Assembly: GCA_965223735.1 (NCBI GenBank)
Contig: OZ245010.1
Coordinates: forward strand, 310,001 to 374,000
Source of the DNA: CAYFZO01 sp965223735
GTDB lineage: Bacteria; Pseudomonadota; Gammaproteobacteria; Poriferisulfidales; Oxydemutatoraceae
Reading direction: 5' to 3'
DNA length: 64,000 bases
Of the stretch, positions 8,957 through 18,738 are shown in pieces (positions within the stretch are counted from its first letter, which is position 1; each line of letters opens with the position of its first letter). The position numbers and the translations under genes were made by a program. The notes below the pieces were generated by a model that searched no databases, was not told the DNA's origin, and saw nothing but the letters and a program-made list of their open reading frames with translations.

Positions 8957-11278
8957 ATGCCTATTTTTGCCACAGGGTTTGTGCTCGGCAGCGTGGCGCT
9001 GCATGGTTTTGCCGATTTGCCTGGGTGGGGGAGCGCCGCGCTTGTATCGTTGCCGACGCTGGCGCTGCTGCACCTGCCGGGCGCTTGGTTGCGGTTCGGT
9101 ATCGCTGCCGTTGCCGTCGCCGCAGGATTTTTATGGACTCTGGCGGTGGCCGGTCTGCACCAAGCGACGATGCTGCCCGCCGGATTTGAAGGGCGCAATG
9201 TCAAGGCGGTCATCCGGGTAGCGTCGATCCCGGTTGACACGGGGTATTCGTTGCGTTTTGACGCCGAGGTGGTCGAACTCGGGAGGCCATTCAGGAAATG
9301 GGTGCCGCCGCGGCGGATCCGGCTTTCACTTTATCCCCGCAATAACCGTTCAAGCCGACCGGCGTTGCGTCCGGGCGACTTGCTCGACGCGACATTGCGC
9401 CTCAAGCGTCCGCACGGCTACATGAATCCCGGTGGCTTTGATTATGAACGTTATCTGTTCTCGCAGCGCGTCGGTGCAACCGGATACGTCCGCGGATTTG
9501 AACTTCTCGAACGCGGAGGCACCTGGTCGTTACCGGTGCTGCGCCATCACCTCTATGAGCGCCTGAAGTCGCGGGCGACACCCAATATCGGTGCCGTGAT
9601 CGCGTTGGCGCTCGGCGAGCGAGGGCTGATGGACAAGGCGCACAGGGACCTGTTGTTCGTCACCGGCACCGGTCATCTGTTTGCGATATCAGGTCTGCAC
9701 ATCGCTTTAATTTTCGGTTTTATCTTTTTGATATCACGCTTTTTATGGTCGCGGTTTTTCCTGCGGCACAGTCTGTGGCCGTCGGCGCGTGCCGCAACGG
9801 TGCCGGCGCTGCTGGCGGCGTGCGTTTATGCTTGGCTCGCGGGCTTCACGATCCCGACGCAGCGTGCATTGATCATGCTCGGGTGCGTCGTCGCCGGTGT
9901 TCTGCTCAGGCGGCGGGTTTCACTTGGTAATACCTTGCCGCTTGCACTCCTCGCCGTGATCGCGTATGACCCTCTGAGCACTTTGTCGGTTTCGTTCTGG
10001 CTGTCGTTTGTTGCGGTCGGGTTTATCGCACTTTATTTCAGCCTGCACCCATGGCCGAAAAAGCGCGCGTGGCTTGATTTGCAAACGGCGTTGCCGCTGG
10101 CCCTGCTGCCTGCGGGGCTGTGGTTCTTCGGTTACGGCGCCCTGGTTGCGCCGGCGGCTAATCTAGCGGCGGTGCCGTTGGTCAGCCTGCTGATCCTGCC
10201 GTGTGTGTTGCTCGCAACCTTGTGGGCGCCGCTCAACGCCGCGTTGTGCTCTTTTTTCATTCGCTGCGCGGATTTTCTGCTCGGCCTGTTGTGGCGTGGC
10301 GGCGATTGGCTGGTGCGGGTAGATTTTCTGCAGTGGTTTCATCACCCGCCCGCGTGGAGCTACCCGTTCGCCGTCGCCGGCATCGTTGCGGTAACGCTCG
10401 CGAGCGGCTGGCGGCGCAAAACGGCGGCTGCAGCGTTGCTGTTGCCGTTGCTGGCCAGCGCCGGGCGCGGCTTGCCCGGGGGCGCGTTTGAAGTCGCGTT
10501 TCTCGATGTCGGGCAGGGGTTGTCGGTGGTGGTCGCGACACGTGGGCATACGCTGCTGTTTGATACCGGCCCGGCGTACCGTTCGGGCTTCACCACAGCC
10601 GAGGCGGTGATTATTCCGTATCTGCACCGGCGGGGTGTCAGGCATCTCGATGCGTTGATCGTTTCTCACGGCGACAGCGACCACGCTGGCGGCGTGGATG
10701 TCGTTGCCGGACGCTTTGAGATCGGGCGGCGCCTTGTCGGCGGCGGGGCACAACGCGGTCGCAGCCTCGAGCCTTGCCGCGACGGACAAGCGTGGTCGTG
10801 GGACGGTGTGCATTTTGAAATCCTGCATCCTGCCGACAATCGTGGCCTTCAAGGCAATGACTCCTCGTGCGTACTGAAAGTGACGGCGCGCGAACATTCG
10901 CTGCTGCTGACCGCCGACATTGAGAGCCAGGCCGAAGCTTCATTGCTCGTGCGTGCGCGGGAGCGCCTCGCGGCGTCGGTCATGCTTGTTCCGCATCATG
11001 GCAGCCTGACCTCATCCACCGGCGCTTTCGTTGCCGCCGTCAATCCTGATATCGCCGTAGTAACCAGCGGTTACCGCAACCGTTTCGGCCTGCCGAAAAA
11101 GGAGATCGTGAACCGGTATCTCGACGCCTGCGCGCGCGTGTTCAATACCGCCGAAACCGGCGCCCTGCTGATGAGTTTTGTGCCGGGACGCGAAGCGGAA
11201 GCGCCTTATCTGCACCGGCGCGACGCGCGACGGTACTGGCACCGGCACTTTAAACCTTATTCATTAAAGGACTGCTGA
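8957..11278 (+). CDS. comEC: DNA internalisation channel ComEC/Rec2
   Basis: A 773-residue protein with the full ComEC layout: hydrophobic N-terminus, an OB-like DUF4131 region (about 70-190), the Competence domain with many helices (about 215-490; motif GTGHLFAISGLHIAL), and a C-terminal metallo-beta-lactamase-like domain (about 510-740) with SHGDSDHAGG and PHHGS. The family carries DNA across the inner membrane during transformation, and the lactamase-like domain probably degrades the non-transported strand. ATG 8957 is the first plausible start. Other competence genes are not in the window, so competence itself is only inferred. Confidence 0.93.
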   Translation: MPIFATGFVLGSVALHGFADLPGWGSAALVSLPTLALLHLPGAWLRFGIAAVAVAAGFLWTLAVAGLHQATMLPAGFEGRNVKAVIRVASIPVDTGYSLRFDAEVVELGRPFRKWVPPRRIRLSLYPRNNRSSRPALRPGDLLDATLRLKRPHGYMNPGGFDYERYLFSQRVGATGYVRGFELLERGGTWSLPVLRHHLYERLKSRATPNIGAVIALALGERGLMDKAHRDLLFVTGTGHLFAISGLHIALIFGFIFLISRFLWSRFFLRHSLWPSARAATVPALLAACVYAWLAGFTIPTQRALIMLGCVVAGVLLRRRVSLGNTLPLALLAVIAYDPLSTLSVSFWLSFVAVGFIALYFSLHPWPKKRAWLDLQTALPLALLPAGLWFFGYGALVAPAANLAAVPLVSLLILPCVLLATLWAPLNAALCSFFIRCADFLLGLLWRGGDWLVRVDFLQWFHHPPAWSYPFAVAGIVAVTLASGWRRKTAAAALLLPLLASAGRGLPGGAFEVAFLDVGQGLSVVVATRGHTLLFDTGPAYRSGFTTAEAVIIPYLHRRGVRHLDALIVSHGDSDHAGGVDVVAGRFEIGRRLVGGGAQRGRSLEPCRDGQAWSWDGVHFEILHPADNRGLQGNDSSCVLKVTAREHSLLLTADIESQAEASLLVRARERLAASVMLVPHHGSLTSSTGAFVAAVNPDIAVVTSGYRNRFGLPKKEIVNRYLDACARVFNTAETGALLMSFVPGREAEAPYLHRRDARRYWHRHFKPYSLKDC

Positions 11279-11348
11279 GGGGAACGCTTTGGCCGACGTA
11301 CGGGTGGTCTGAAACGGGCAGAGCCTGGGAGGTGGTCGCTGATACCGA

Positions 11349-11354
11349 TATAAT
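11349..11354 (+). promoter_or_regulatory. Candidate -10 element before msbA
   Basis: A perfect TATAAT sits 10 nt before the ATG at 11365, in the gap after comEC. No good -35 is visible 16-18 bp upstream (TGGGAG is the nearest). If used, the transcript would have almost no leader and the GTG at 11332 and ATG at 11353 would not be translated. Confidence 0.35.
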
Positions 11355-11364
11355 GCGGGTGCCG

Positions 11365-13134
11365 ATGTCGAATGGGTCCATACTGCGCCGATCGTTCTCG
11401 TCCGGGGTTTACGGGCGCCTGCTGGCTTATGCGTGGCGATACCGAAAATCGCTGATCATCGCGGTGGCCGGGATGATCGTGTATTCGGCGACCGAGACCG
11501 GTTTTGCGGCACTGATGAAGCCGTTGCTCGACGAAAATCTGGACGGTGGCGAATGGCGGGTACATTCCTGGCTGGTGCCGGTTGCGGTCGTCTTCGTGCT
11601 TTTCCTTAGGGGCGTCGGCAGTTTTCTGTCGGTGTATTACATGGATCACGTCGGCAATTGGGTCACCAAGGAACTGCGTACGGATATGTTCAGCCATCTG
11701 TTACAGTTGCCGATGTCCTATTTTGACGCGGTGCCGCACGGCGTGCTGGTGTCCAAATTGACTTTCAACGTCGAAAAGACGGCGTCGGTGTCGGCCCGGG
11801 CGCTGACTTTTCTGATCAGGGACACGCTGACCGTGGTCGGCCTAGTCGGCTGGCTGTTCTATCTGCAATGGAAACTCGCGCTGATCTTTCTGGTTTCCGC
11901 GCCCCTGATCGTCTGGCTGACCGTGCTCGCGGGTAGGCGCCTGCGCAAGGTATCCCATCGCATTCAGCGAACGATGGGGGGCGTGACTGAAGATATACGG
12001 CAGGCGATTGAGGCCGGTCTCGCGATCAGGATCTTCGGCAGCGACGGAATTGAGCGGGAAAATTTTGAAAACAGCAACGAGAGAAACCGCAAGGAGAGGA
12101 TGCGCTTGACCGCCGTTAGGGCGCTGAACGCGCCGGTCGCGGTATTCCTAGCCGGTCTCGGTTTCGCTGCCGTAATCCATTTCTCAATGCAGGGAACGCT
12201 GAGCGCGGCGATATCGCCAGGGACTTTTGCTTCATTCGCCGCTGCCGTGCTGCTGTTGTTTCGGCCGCTGCGCAATTTGACCCGTCTCAATGCTATCTTG
12301 CAGGACGGCCTCGCCGCCGCCGAGAGCGTGTTTCAGTTCCTCGACGAAGAGGTGGAAAAAAGCACAGGCAAAACCATGCAGTTACAATACAAAGGTCACC
12401 TCCGCTTCAGGAATGTATCGCTGAATTATGACGGCGACGGGCGGGCGGCGCTCGAGGACGTCAGCCTCGACATTGTACCCGGAGAAACGATTGCGCTGGT
12501 CGGACGTTCGGGCGCCGGCAAAACCAGTCTTGCGCAACTGATTCCGCGCCTATATGAGCCGACGCGAGGGGCGATTGAACTCGATGGGTGCGATATCGCA
12601 ACGCTTGCGCTTGCCGACCTGCGCGGCAAGATCACTTATGTGCCGCAATCCACAGTATTGTCAAACAGTACGATCGCAAGGAACATCGCCTGCGGAGGTG
12701 ATTACGCGCCCGACGGAGTGACCGAAGCTGCGCGCCGGGCGCACGCACTTGAATTCATCGAGCGACTGCCGCGGGGCTTTGATACCGTGCTGTCCAACAA
12801 CGCCGGAATGCTTTCCGACGGCCAGAAACAGCGCATCGCGATTGCGCGCGCGTTGTTCAAGGACGCGCCGATACTGATCTTTGACGAGGCCACTTCCGCG
12901 CTCGACGCCGACTCTGAACGCCACGTTCAGGCGGCGCTGGCAGAAATCCTGAAAAACCGCACGGCGATCATTATCGCGCACCGCTTTTCGACGATCAGGC
13001 AGATCAAGCGCATCATCGTGCTCGAGCAGAGGCGGATCGTCGAGCAGGGCACGCATCAAGAACTGATAGACCGCGGCGGTGTTTACGCCGAGTTGTACCG
13101 CGGGCACACAGAAGGCGATCTGATAGACCGGTGA
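11365..13134 (+). CDS. msbA: Lipid A export ATP-binding/permease protein MsbA
   Basis: A full-length half-transporter that flips core-lipid A across the inner membrane. Six helices occupy the first ~310 residues (MKPLLDENL after TM1 is family-typical), followed by the nucleotide-binding domain: Walker A GRSGAGKTS, signature LSDGQKQR (D replaces the usual second G of LSGGQ, as in some MsbA proteins) and Walker B ILIFDEATSALD. Start choice is uncertain: GTG 11332, ATG 11353 and ATG 11365 are all in frame. I prefer 11365 because a TATAAT box covers the upstream candidates. lpxK follows after 3 bp. Confidence 0.94.
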   Translation: MSNGSILRRSFSSGVYGRLLAYAWRYRKSLIIAVAGMIVYSATETGFAALMKPLLDENLDGGEWRVHSWLVPVAVVFVLFLRGVGSFLSVYYMDHVGNWVTKELRTDMFSHLLQLPMSYFDAVPHGVLVSKLTFNVEKTASVSARALTFLIRDTLTVVGLVGWLFYLQWKLALIFLVSAPLIVWLTVLAGRRLRKVSHRIQRTMGGVTEDIRQAIEAGLAIRIFGSDGIERENFENSNERNRKERMRLTAVRALNAPVAVFLAGLGFAAVIHFSMQGTLSAAISPGTFASFAAAVLLLFRPLRNLTRLNAILQDGLAAAESVFQFLDEEVEKSTGKTMQLQYKGHLRFRNVSLNYDGDGRAALEDVSLDIVPGETIALVGRSGAGKTSLAQLIPRLYEPTRGAIELDGCDIATLALADLRGKITYVPQSTVLSNSTIARNIACGGDYAPDGVTEAARRAHALEFIERLPRGFDTVLSNNAGMLSDGQKQRIAIARALFKDAPILIFDEATSALDADSERHVQAALAEILKNRTAIIIAHRFSTIRQIKRIIVLEQRRIVEQGTHQELIDRGGVYAELYRGHTEGDLIDR

Positions 13135-13137
13135 GCG

Positions 13138-14136
13138 GTGCTTGAGACTACCCGCCGTACCTTGAGCGAACGGGTTTGGTACGGCTCGCACCCATTGCGT
13201 TATCTGTTGTTGCCGCTGTCGGCGGTGACCGCGGTTGCCGTGAGTCTGCGGCGCGCCTGGTTTCATTTTGCAAAACCGGCGCCGGCGCCGGTGCCGGTGA
13301 TCGTCGTCGGCAACCTGACCATCGGCGGTAGCGGCAAAACGCCGCTGGTGATGGCGATCGCACATCATCTCAAGCGCAGGGGATATAAACCGGGGATTGT
13401 GAGCCGGGGGTATGGCGCGCGTAGCCGGTCGTACCCGCACTGCGTGCAAATCAATGACGACGTTGAGGAGGTCGGCGACGAGCCGCTGATGTTGCGACAA
13501 AAGACCGCCTTTCCGGTGGTGATTGATCCCGACCGCCGCCGCGCGGTCGCCTGTCTCGCCGAACGCGGCGACGCGGACATCGCGGTCTGCGACGACGGTT
13601 TGCAGCATTACCGCCTGTATCGCGACATCGAGATCGCGGTGGTTGACGGCAGCGAAGGCTTCGGCAACGGGCTGTTGCTACCGGCGGGGCCGTTGCGCGA
13701 GCCGCGTACGCGCCTTGATTCAGTGGACCTCGTCGTTGTCAACGGCGGTGCCGCTGATCAAAAACAGTTCTCGATGCAGGTTCGGCCGCTTGCGTTCGAA
13801 AACCTCGTCACTGGCGAGCAATTGGCGCCCGGCGCCTTTGCCGGCCGCGCCGTGCACGCCTGCGCAGGCATCGCGCGACCGCAGCGGTTTTTCGACATGC
13901 TGAGCAAGCTCGGGATGCAGGTGCATGCACACGCTTACCCTGATCACCACCGCTACCAGGCGCGCGACGTTCGTTTTGAGCCGGAAGTCCCGGTCGTTAT
14001 CACTGAGAAGGATGCGGTAAAATGCCGCCGTTTTGCCACCGACGATACATGGAGTTTACGGATGGAAGCAGAACCCGAAAAGGCATTCGAGGAAACGCTG
14101 GATGCGCTGCTGGCGCAGACGAGACACAGCCGGTGA
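13138..14136 (+). CDS. lpxK: Tetraacyldisaccharide 4'-kinase LpxK
   Basis: A 332-residue kinase that phosphorylates the 4' position of the lipid A disaccharide. The Walker A region GNLTIGGSGKTP (about residues 59-70) has the exact LpxK form, and the N-terminal membrane-associated helix (about 22-38) precedes it. DDGLQH and PAGPLREP, two further LpxK signatures, are present. The start is GTG 13138, four bases after the msbA stop; the stop overlaps the next gene by 4 bp. The msbA-lpxK pairing is the classic gammaproteobacterial arrangement. Confidence 0.95.
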   Translation: MLETTRRTLSERVWYGSHPLRYLLLPLSAVTAVAVSLRRAWFHFAKPAPAPVPVIVVGNLTIGGSGKTPLVMAIAHHLKRRGYKPGIVSRGYGARSRSYPHCVQINDDVEEVGDEPLMLRQKTAFPVVIDPDRRRAVACLAERGDADIAVCDDGLQHYRLYRDIEIAVVDGSEGFGNGLLLPAGPLREPRTRLDSVDLVVVNGGAADQKQFSMQVRPLAFENLVTGEQLAPGAFAGRAVHACAGIARPQRFFDMLSKLGMQVHAHAYPDHHRYQARDVRFEPEVPVVITEKDAVKCRRFATDDTWSLRMEAEPEKAFEETLDALLAQTRHSR

Positions 14137-14330
14137 ATCAGGAATTACTCGATATTCTGGTCTGTCCGGTTACCAAGGGCCCTCTGATCTATGACCGCGA
14201 ACGTGGCGAATTGATCTCGCTGTCGGCGCGGCTGGCGTACCCGGTGCGCGACGAGATACCGGTAATGCTCGAAGACGAGGCGCGGTGGATCTCCCAGGAA
14301 GAATATGAGCGCTACGACCGGCAGCGCTGA
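14133..14330 (+). CDS. Trm112-family small protein (YcaR-like)
   Basis: A 65-residue protein of the Trm112/YcaR family with the characteristic start ELLDILVCPVTKGPL (the CPxxKGPL motif with Cys11) and ending in an acidic segment. Like many bacterial members it has a single cysteine in this motif rather than a full zinc-binding set. It starts at GTG 14133, overlapping the lpxK stop, and overlaps kdsB by 26 bp. Bacterial function is unclear; the eukaryotic relative activates methyltransferases. Its position between lpxK and kdsB is widely conserved. Confidence 0.9.
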   Translation: MNQELLDILVCPVTKGPLIYDRERGELISLSARLAYPVRDEIPVMLEDEARWISQEEYERYDRQR

Positions 14331-15048
14331 GCCGTTCAGAGTCGTCATTCCCGCGCGCCACGATTCGACGAGACTTCCGGGCAAGCCCCTGCGCATGATC
14401 GGCGCCAGACCGCTGATCCGCCACGTTTATGACAACGCCTGCCGCAGTGGCGCGGAGCAGGTCGTCGTCGCGACCGACAGCGAAAAAGTCGCAGAGTGTA
14501 TTCGAGGCGCAGGCGGCAAAGTGCAGATGACCTCGCCCGATTGCCGCTCGGGTAGCGACCGCATAGCCGAAGCTGTCGCTGCAATGCAGTGGCCGAAAGA
14601 GGCTATCGTTGTGAATATTCAGGGAGACGAACTGTTTCTCGCGCCGGCGGACGTTTGTACCGTAGCCGAGGCGCTGGTGCGTTTTCCGCAGGCGGCGATG
14701 GCGACTTTGTCGGCGCTGCTCGCGCCGGAACATCTCGATGACCCCAGCGTCGTTAAGGTGACGACCGACGATCGGGGTATGGCACTGCATTTCAGCCGCG
14801 CCCCGATCGTGAATGGCGACCGGCGCCATATCGGCATTTATGCCTACCGCTGCAGTTACCTTCAGCGTTTCACGCGGTTACCGGCGCCGGGCATTGAACG
14901 CAGGGAACGGCTTGAGCAGTTGCGCGCGCTGTTTCACGGCGATCTGATCCGCGTTGACGAAGCCGTGTCCGACGTCGTGCTGAGTATCGACACCGAGGAC
15001 GACCTGCGCGCGGCGCAGAAATTACTCAGCGGTGAAAACCCCGTATAA
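14305..15048 (+). CDS. kdsB: 3-deoxy-manno-octulosonate cytidylyltransferase KdsB
   Basis: A 247-residue CTP:Kdo cytidylyltransferase, which activates Kdo as CMP-Kdo for attachment to lipid A. The nucleotide-binding loop IPARHDSTRLPGKPL is at residues 15-29, and NIQGDELFL gives the metal-binding aspartate region. RRHIGIYAYR is also family-typical. Length fits (about 250). ATG 14305 lies within the end of the Trm112-like gene. It is the last gene of the lipid A/Kdo block; the next operon begins 15 bp later. Confidence 0.95.
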   Translation: MSATTGSAEPFRVVIPARHDSTRLPGKPLRMIGARPLIRHVYDNACRSGAEQVVVATDSEKVAECIRGAGGKVQMTSPDCRSGSDRIAEAVAAMQWPKEAIVVNIQGDELFLAPADVCTVAEALVRFPQAAMATLSALLAPEHLDDPSVVKVTTDDRGMALHFSRAPIVNGDRRHIGIYAYRCSYLQRFTRLPAPGIERRERLEQLRALFHGDLIRVDEAVSDVVLSIDTEDDLRAAQKLLSGENPV

Positions 15049-15063
15049 AGGTCTGGTTCAACG

Positions 15064-16326
15064 ATGAAAAAGAGAAAAAAACAACCCCGCGCATTCAGAT
15101 CTGTTTTGTTGGCGGTCTCGGCAATTCTGTCGATGGCCCTGGCGGGCATTTATACCTCCTGGCGCTCCCAGGCCACTGCTGTTTCATACGAACTGAGCGA
15201 TGAAAAAACAGTGCGATCCTGGACGATCTCTGAAAAGACACCGCGCTACATTACACCCGACGGGCTGAAAATAGCCGCGCAAGAAAAAACCTTTCTGATA
15301 AGTCCCGAAGTGCGGGGAACGAAAGGCGCCGCTCTATATTGGGGCAATTTCCCCTACGTCAAACTGCACCTCACCCCGCAGGCGGAGGAATACCTAATGT
15401 ATTTGGTATGGATACTTGATAAAAACAGGAACAAACAATACGTTCGTTCCTTCACGGTGCCGGCGATGGCCGCCGAGGTATTGATTGACGTCCGGCAACA
15501 CGAGCCGACAAAAGGTCAGTTCGGATATCCCTGGGATTTCCCGCCGCTTGAAAAAATACCCATCGGGCGCGTCGGGTTGGTATTCGGAAACACCATTGAA
15601 ATCAGGCGGATCGAATTGCTTTCCAGCCTCGGGCTGTTTCAATTCGCAAAACTGTTGGGAATTCAGTACTGGCAACCCGAGCCGATAGGAGCGTATTCCA
15701 TCAACAATTACTACGGCAACGAAATATTCGGAACGCCGCTGGTTGCCGCATCGGGAATTGTTTTTTTCATTTTCCTCATGCTGTTTATATGGTTGCAGAG
15801 GAAACCCAAAAGCAAATTCAGATTGCCGTTGTTATGGGCGATGTTTGCTTGCTTCGCGATATGCAATCTGCCGTTCGTGCATACATTATGGGAGGAGGCC
15901 AAGGCGGGTACCGAAGTTTCCGCCTGGCACGCTGACCGCTACGACGAATATCGCTCGCGCTTTAATTCGGAATTTGCCGACCTGGACCGGGCCTTTCGCA
16001 CCCACGTGCCCGCCGGGTCGCGCGTGGCGTTTCCTCTTTCAGAGAAAAAGCTGGTCAATGGGGAGATTAACTGGATATGGTTTTTGTACTTCGGGCCGTA
16101 TGTCAACTACACCAACCGGGATTATTATTCTTCCACGGGGAAACAGCGTTCCGGCATAACCAAAAAGACCGAATACGTTTTCTATTATTACCCCAGAAAA
16201 TTAATTTACAACGAACAGAACAATACCCTGCGCGAAGCTGATTACCCGCAGGCTCCCCCATACAGAACGCGGACGGTTGCCGATATATCAGAGCACGCCA
16301 AGATCCTGAAGATCATCCGTGACTAG
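15064..16326 (+). CDS. Membrane protein of unknown function
   Basis: I do not recognise this 420-residue protein. It has a basic start (MKKRKKQPR), a signal-anchor helix (about 12-31), an outside domain of about 190 residues rich in beta-type sequence and aromatics, two close helices (about 231-250 and 258-276), and a C-terminal soluble domain (about 280-420) rich in Tyr/Arg (YYYPRKLIY). It is the first gene of a four-gene overlapping cassette with a GT-C-like protein, a GT2 enzyme and a methyltransferase, so a role in a surface glycan is inferred. Base composition is clearly more AT-rich than the kdsB block before it, hinting at transfer. Confidence 0.75.
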   Translation: MKKRKKQPRAFRSVLLAVSAILSMALAGIYTSWRSQATAVSYELSDEKTVRSWTISEKTPRYITPDGLKIAAQEKTFLISPEVRGTKGAALYWGNFPYVKLHLTPQAEEYLMYLVWILDKNRNKQYVRSFTVPAMAAEVLIDVRQHEPTKGQFGYPWDFPPLEKIPIGRVGLVFGNTIEIRRIELLSSLGLFQFAKLLGIQYWQPEPIGAYSINNYYGNEIFGTPLVAASGIVFFIFLMLFIWLQRKPKSKFRLPLLWAMFACFAICNLPFVHTLWEEAKAGTEVSAWHADRYDEYRSRFNSEFADLDRAFRTHVPAGSRVAFPLSEKKLVNGEINWIWFLYFGPYVNYTNRDYYSSTGKQRSGITKKTEYVFYYYPRKLIYNEQNNTLREADYPQAPPYRTRTVADISEHAKILKIIRD

Positions 16327-17776
16327 CGTTCTCTCAATTGCCCTGTTCACGCAACTGCTGCTTGTATTAAGCGGCCTGGCAGTGTTGCAACTTGTCAACG
16401 GTCGCGAGCGCATTCAAATCTGGTGGCTGGTTCCCTACGCCTGGGGGGTGGGTTCAGTGCTGCTGTTCATCGCCGGGTACGCGCTTGTGCCGCCGGGACA
16501 TCTGGCGCATGACTGGCATCTGGTCGTTGCCGGCGGCATGGCAGTGTTGATCGTCGCCGGTGCGATCGTGTATTGCTTCGGGCGGGCCGACTGTGGACAG
16601 AATGACCGGCCTTCCGCGATTTCTGTTCGCTGGTACGACCTGCCGATCATCGCGCTGATATTGGTTCAGGTCGGTCTCGTTACTTACATCTGCATGGTCA
16701 ATTCAGTCATTGATTCCGACGCCACTTCTATGCGCGGCTATATGTCCTTGGCAAAAAAGATAGGAGAAGGAATCAGGGTGTCTGAATTTTTGGGGGATGA
16801 GGCGGTAAGGCACAGCAAATATGCCTCTTTCTCGCCGCCGCTTTTACCGGCATTTATCAGGATGTTTCTCGACAGATGGCACGACAGCGTAATCACGTTG
16901 CCCTGGTTGCTCGCCTGGCTGTTCAGCGGGGGCATTGCGTATGTCACCTGCTGCAAACTGAGCCGCCATTTTACGGCGTCTCTCGTTTGCGCCTATTTGT
17001 TCCTGTCTTTACCTCTGGCGTCGATCCACGTGTTCAGAAGCGGGTTTTTAGACCTGCTGGTGATGTATTTCTTTTGTGCCGCTACCAGCGTGCTCAGTCT
17101 TGCTTTTTTAAGAGGAGGAAAAATAAAGCCCGCGTGGGTGGTGGTGGCGGTCATCGCGGTGGTCGGTAGCGCACTTTGCAAATCGGAAGGCAAGTTATGG
17201 GCGGTGTTGCTGGCCGTCATCGGAGTGAATTACTGTCTGCATGTCTATGGAAATATCTCGTGGAAAAAACTGATCGGCACGCAGGTGTTATTGGCGGCCG
17301 TTTTATTTCTGGTTTACCACTTTTTCCTGGGCAAGAATTTTTTCAATAGTTTTGAGGACCAGCGGCTTCAGGCCTTGGCCCCGCATTCCTTTGACAAAAA
17401 AGCCTTCGGCGCAACGCTGAGCGCTATCTACGGTTTCAGCAACTTCGGCATCTGGTGGTGGGCTTTCAGCATGGTCGGGGTCTATCTGCTGATTGCAAGA
17501 AAAGTGCCGGAGAACGCTAAAGCGGTGATTTTTTTGTATTTTTCCATGTTTTTAGCTATTATTTACTTCGCGAACTTCACTGAAAACGTCAAATACACGT
17601 TGATCGGTACCAACGTCAGCAGGTTCTCACTGCAGATCGCCGGCGTGCTGCTCCCCGTGTATTGCGCCGCAATCCTGATCTGGCTACCCTTCTCCGGGGA
17701 AAATACTGTTTTTGCGAGGCGACGTTCGAAAAACCACAAAATGACGAACACCCGGAAAATGTATCCATCTAAATGA
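16319..17776 (+). CDS. Polytopic membrane protein, possible GT-C-type glycosyltransferase
   Basis: A 485-residue protein with about ten membrane segments. After the first few helices, a loop contains NSVIDSDATSMRGYM and GEGIRVSEFLGDEA; acidic residues in such a loop, followed by FSPPLLPAFIRMFLDRW, resemble GT-C enzymes that use polyprenyl-phosphate sugars. This family call is an inference from topology and is not certain. It starts at GTG 16319, overlapping the upstream gene by 8 bp, and overlaps the GT2 gene by 4 bp. A GT2 enzyme of the polyprenyl-phosphate type next door would be a fitting sugar-donor supplier. Confidence 0.65.
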   Translation: MTSVLSIALFTQLLLVLSGLAVLQLVNGRERIQIWWLVPYAWGVGSVLLFIAGYALVPPGHLAHDWHLVVAGGMAVLIVAGAIVYCFGRADCGQNDRPSAISVRWYDLPIIALILVQVGLVTYICMVNSVIDSDATSMRGYMSLAKKIGEGIRVSEFLGDEAVRHSKYASFSPPLLPAFIRMFLDRWHDSVITLPWLLAWLFSGGIAYVTCCKLSRHFTASLVCAYLFLSLPLASIHVFRSGFLDLLVMYFFCAATSVLSLAFLRGGKIKPAWVVVAVIAVVGSALCKSEGKLWAVLLAVIGVNYCLHVYGNISWKKLIGTQVLLAAVLFLVYHFFLGKNFFNSFEDQRLQALAPHSFDKKAFGATLSAIYGFSNFGIWWWAFSMVGVYLLIARKVPENAKAVIFLYFSMFLAIIYFANFTENVKYTLIGTNVSRFSLQIAGVLLPVYCAAILIWLPFSGENTVFARRRSKNHKMTNTRKMYPSK

Positions 17777-18738
17777 ACGACCGTATCGCCATTTTACTGC
17801 CGTGTTTTAACGAAGAGGCCGCTATCGGACAGACGATCGGCGAATTCCACGCGGCGTTGCCGAACGCCGTCATTTATGTGTTCGATAATCATTCGACCGA
17901 CAGAACCCGGGAAGTCGCCGAAGCGCAAGGCGCCACTGTCTTTCAGGAGATGCATTTGGGTAAAGGGCACGTCATCCGCCGGATGTTTGCCGACGTGGAA
18001 GCGGACATTTATGTGCTGGCCGACGGGGACGCCGCCCACGACGCTTCCGCCGCGCCCGAAATGATAGAGCGCCTGCGCGAGGAAAACCTCGACATGGTCG
18101 TCGGCGCCCGCGACTTTACGAAAACAGGCCATCGTTTCGGGCACTTATGGGGAAATCAGATTTTCAACAAAATCGTGGGAATGCTGTTCGGCAAAAAGTT
18201 TACCGATATATTCTCCGGTTACCGTGTATTGTCGAGGAGATTGGTCAAGTCGTTTCCGGCGCTTGCCACCGGGTTTGAGATAGAAGCCGAGTTATCGATA
18301 CACGTGCTTGAATTGCGATTGCCCGCGACGGAAATAAGTACCTGTGCAAGACCACGTCTTGAAGGGTCTTACAGCAAATTGAAAACCGTACGGCACGGCC
18401 TGATCATCTTGACAAGAATTGTGGGCCTGTTCATGCAGATAAAACCGTTTGTTTTTTTCGGTGTTATCACTGCGGCATTATTCATTTTGGGGTTGATCTC
18501 GGGTTATCCGGCGATTGCTGTTTTCCTGGAAACTGGATTGGTCCCTTATTTGCCCCGGGCAGTACTCGCCGCCTCTTTGATGATACTCGCCTCGTTAAGT
18601 CTGGCGTGTGGCCTGATCCTTTATCATGTAAGTCAAGCCAGACTTGAATCCAGGCATCTGCATTACCTGAAGATGAAGAATAAGATCTTGGCCCGACAGG
18701 ATCCCGGGGCAGTTTCAAGTTGGGAAATGAAAAAATGA
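17773..18738 (+). CDS. Family 2 glycosyltransferase (polyprenyl-phosphate type)
   Basis: A 321-residue GT2 enzyme. The GT-A domain shows ILLPCFNEEAAIGQTI at the N-terminus, VFDNHSTDRT, LADGDAAHD (the DxD region, about residues 77-83) and FSGYRVLSRR. Two C-terminal helices (about 222-246 and 261-285) anchor it in the membrane. The pattern is like DPM1/DPG-synthase enzymes that make polyprenyl-phosphate-linked sugars. It overlaps the genes on both sides by 4 bp, so the cassette is one transcription unit. Likely donor maker for the upstream GT-C-like protein (inference). Confidence 0.85.
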   Translation: MNDRIAILLPCFNEEAAIGQTIGEFHAALPNAVIYVFDNHSTDRTREVAEAQGATVFQEMHLGKGHVIRRMFADVEADIYVLADGDAAHDASAAPEMIERLREENLDMVVGARDFTKTGHRFGHLWGNQIFNKIVGMLFGKKFTDIFSGYRVLSRRLVKSFPALATGFEIEAELSIHVLELRLPATEISTCARPRLEGSYSKLKTVRHGLIILTRIVGLFMQIKPFVFFGVITAALFILGLISGYPAIAVFLETGLVPYLPRAVLAASLMILASLSLACGLILYHVSQARLESRHLHYLKMKNKILARQDPGAVSSWEMKK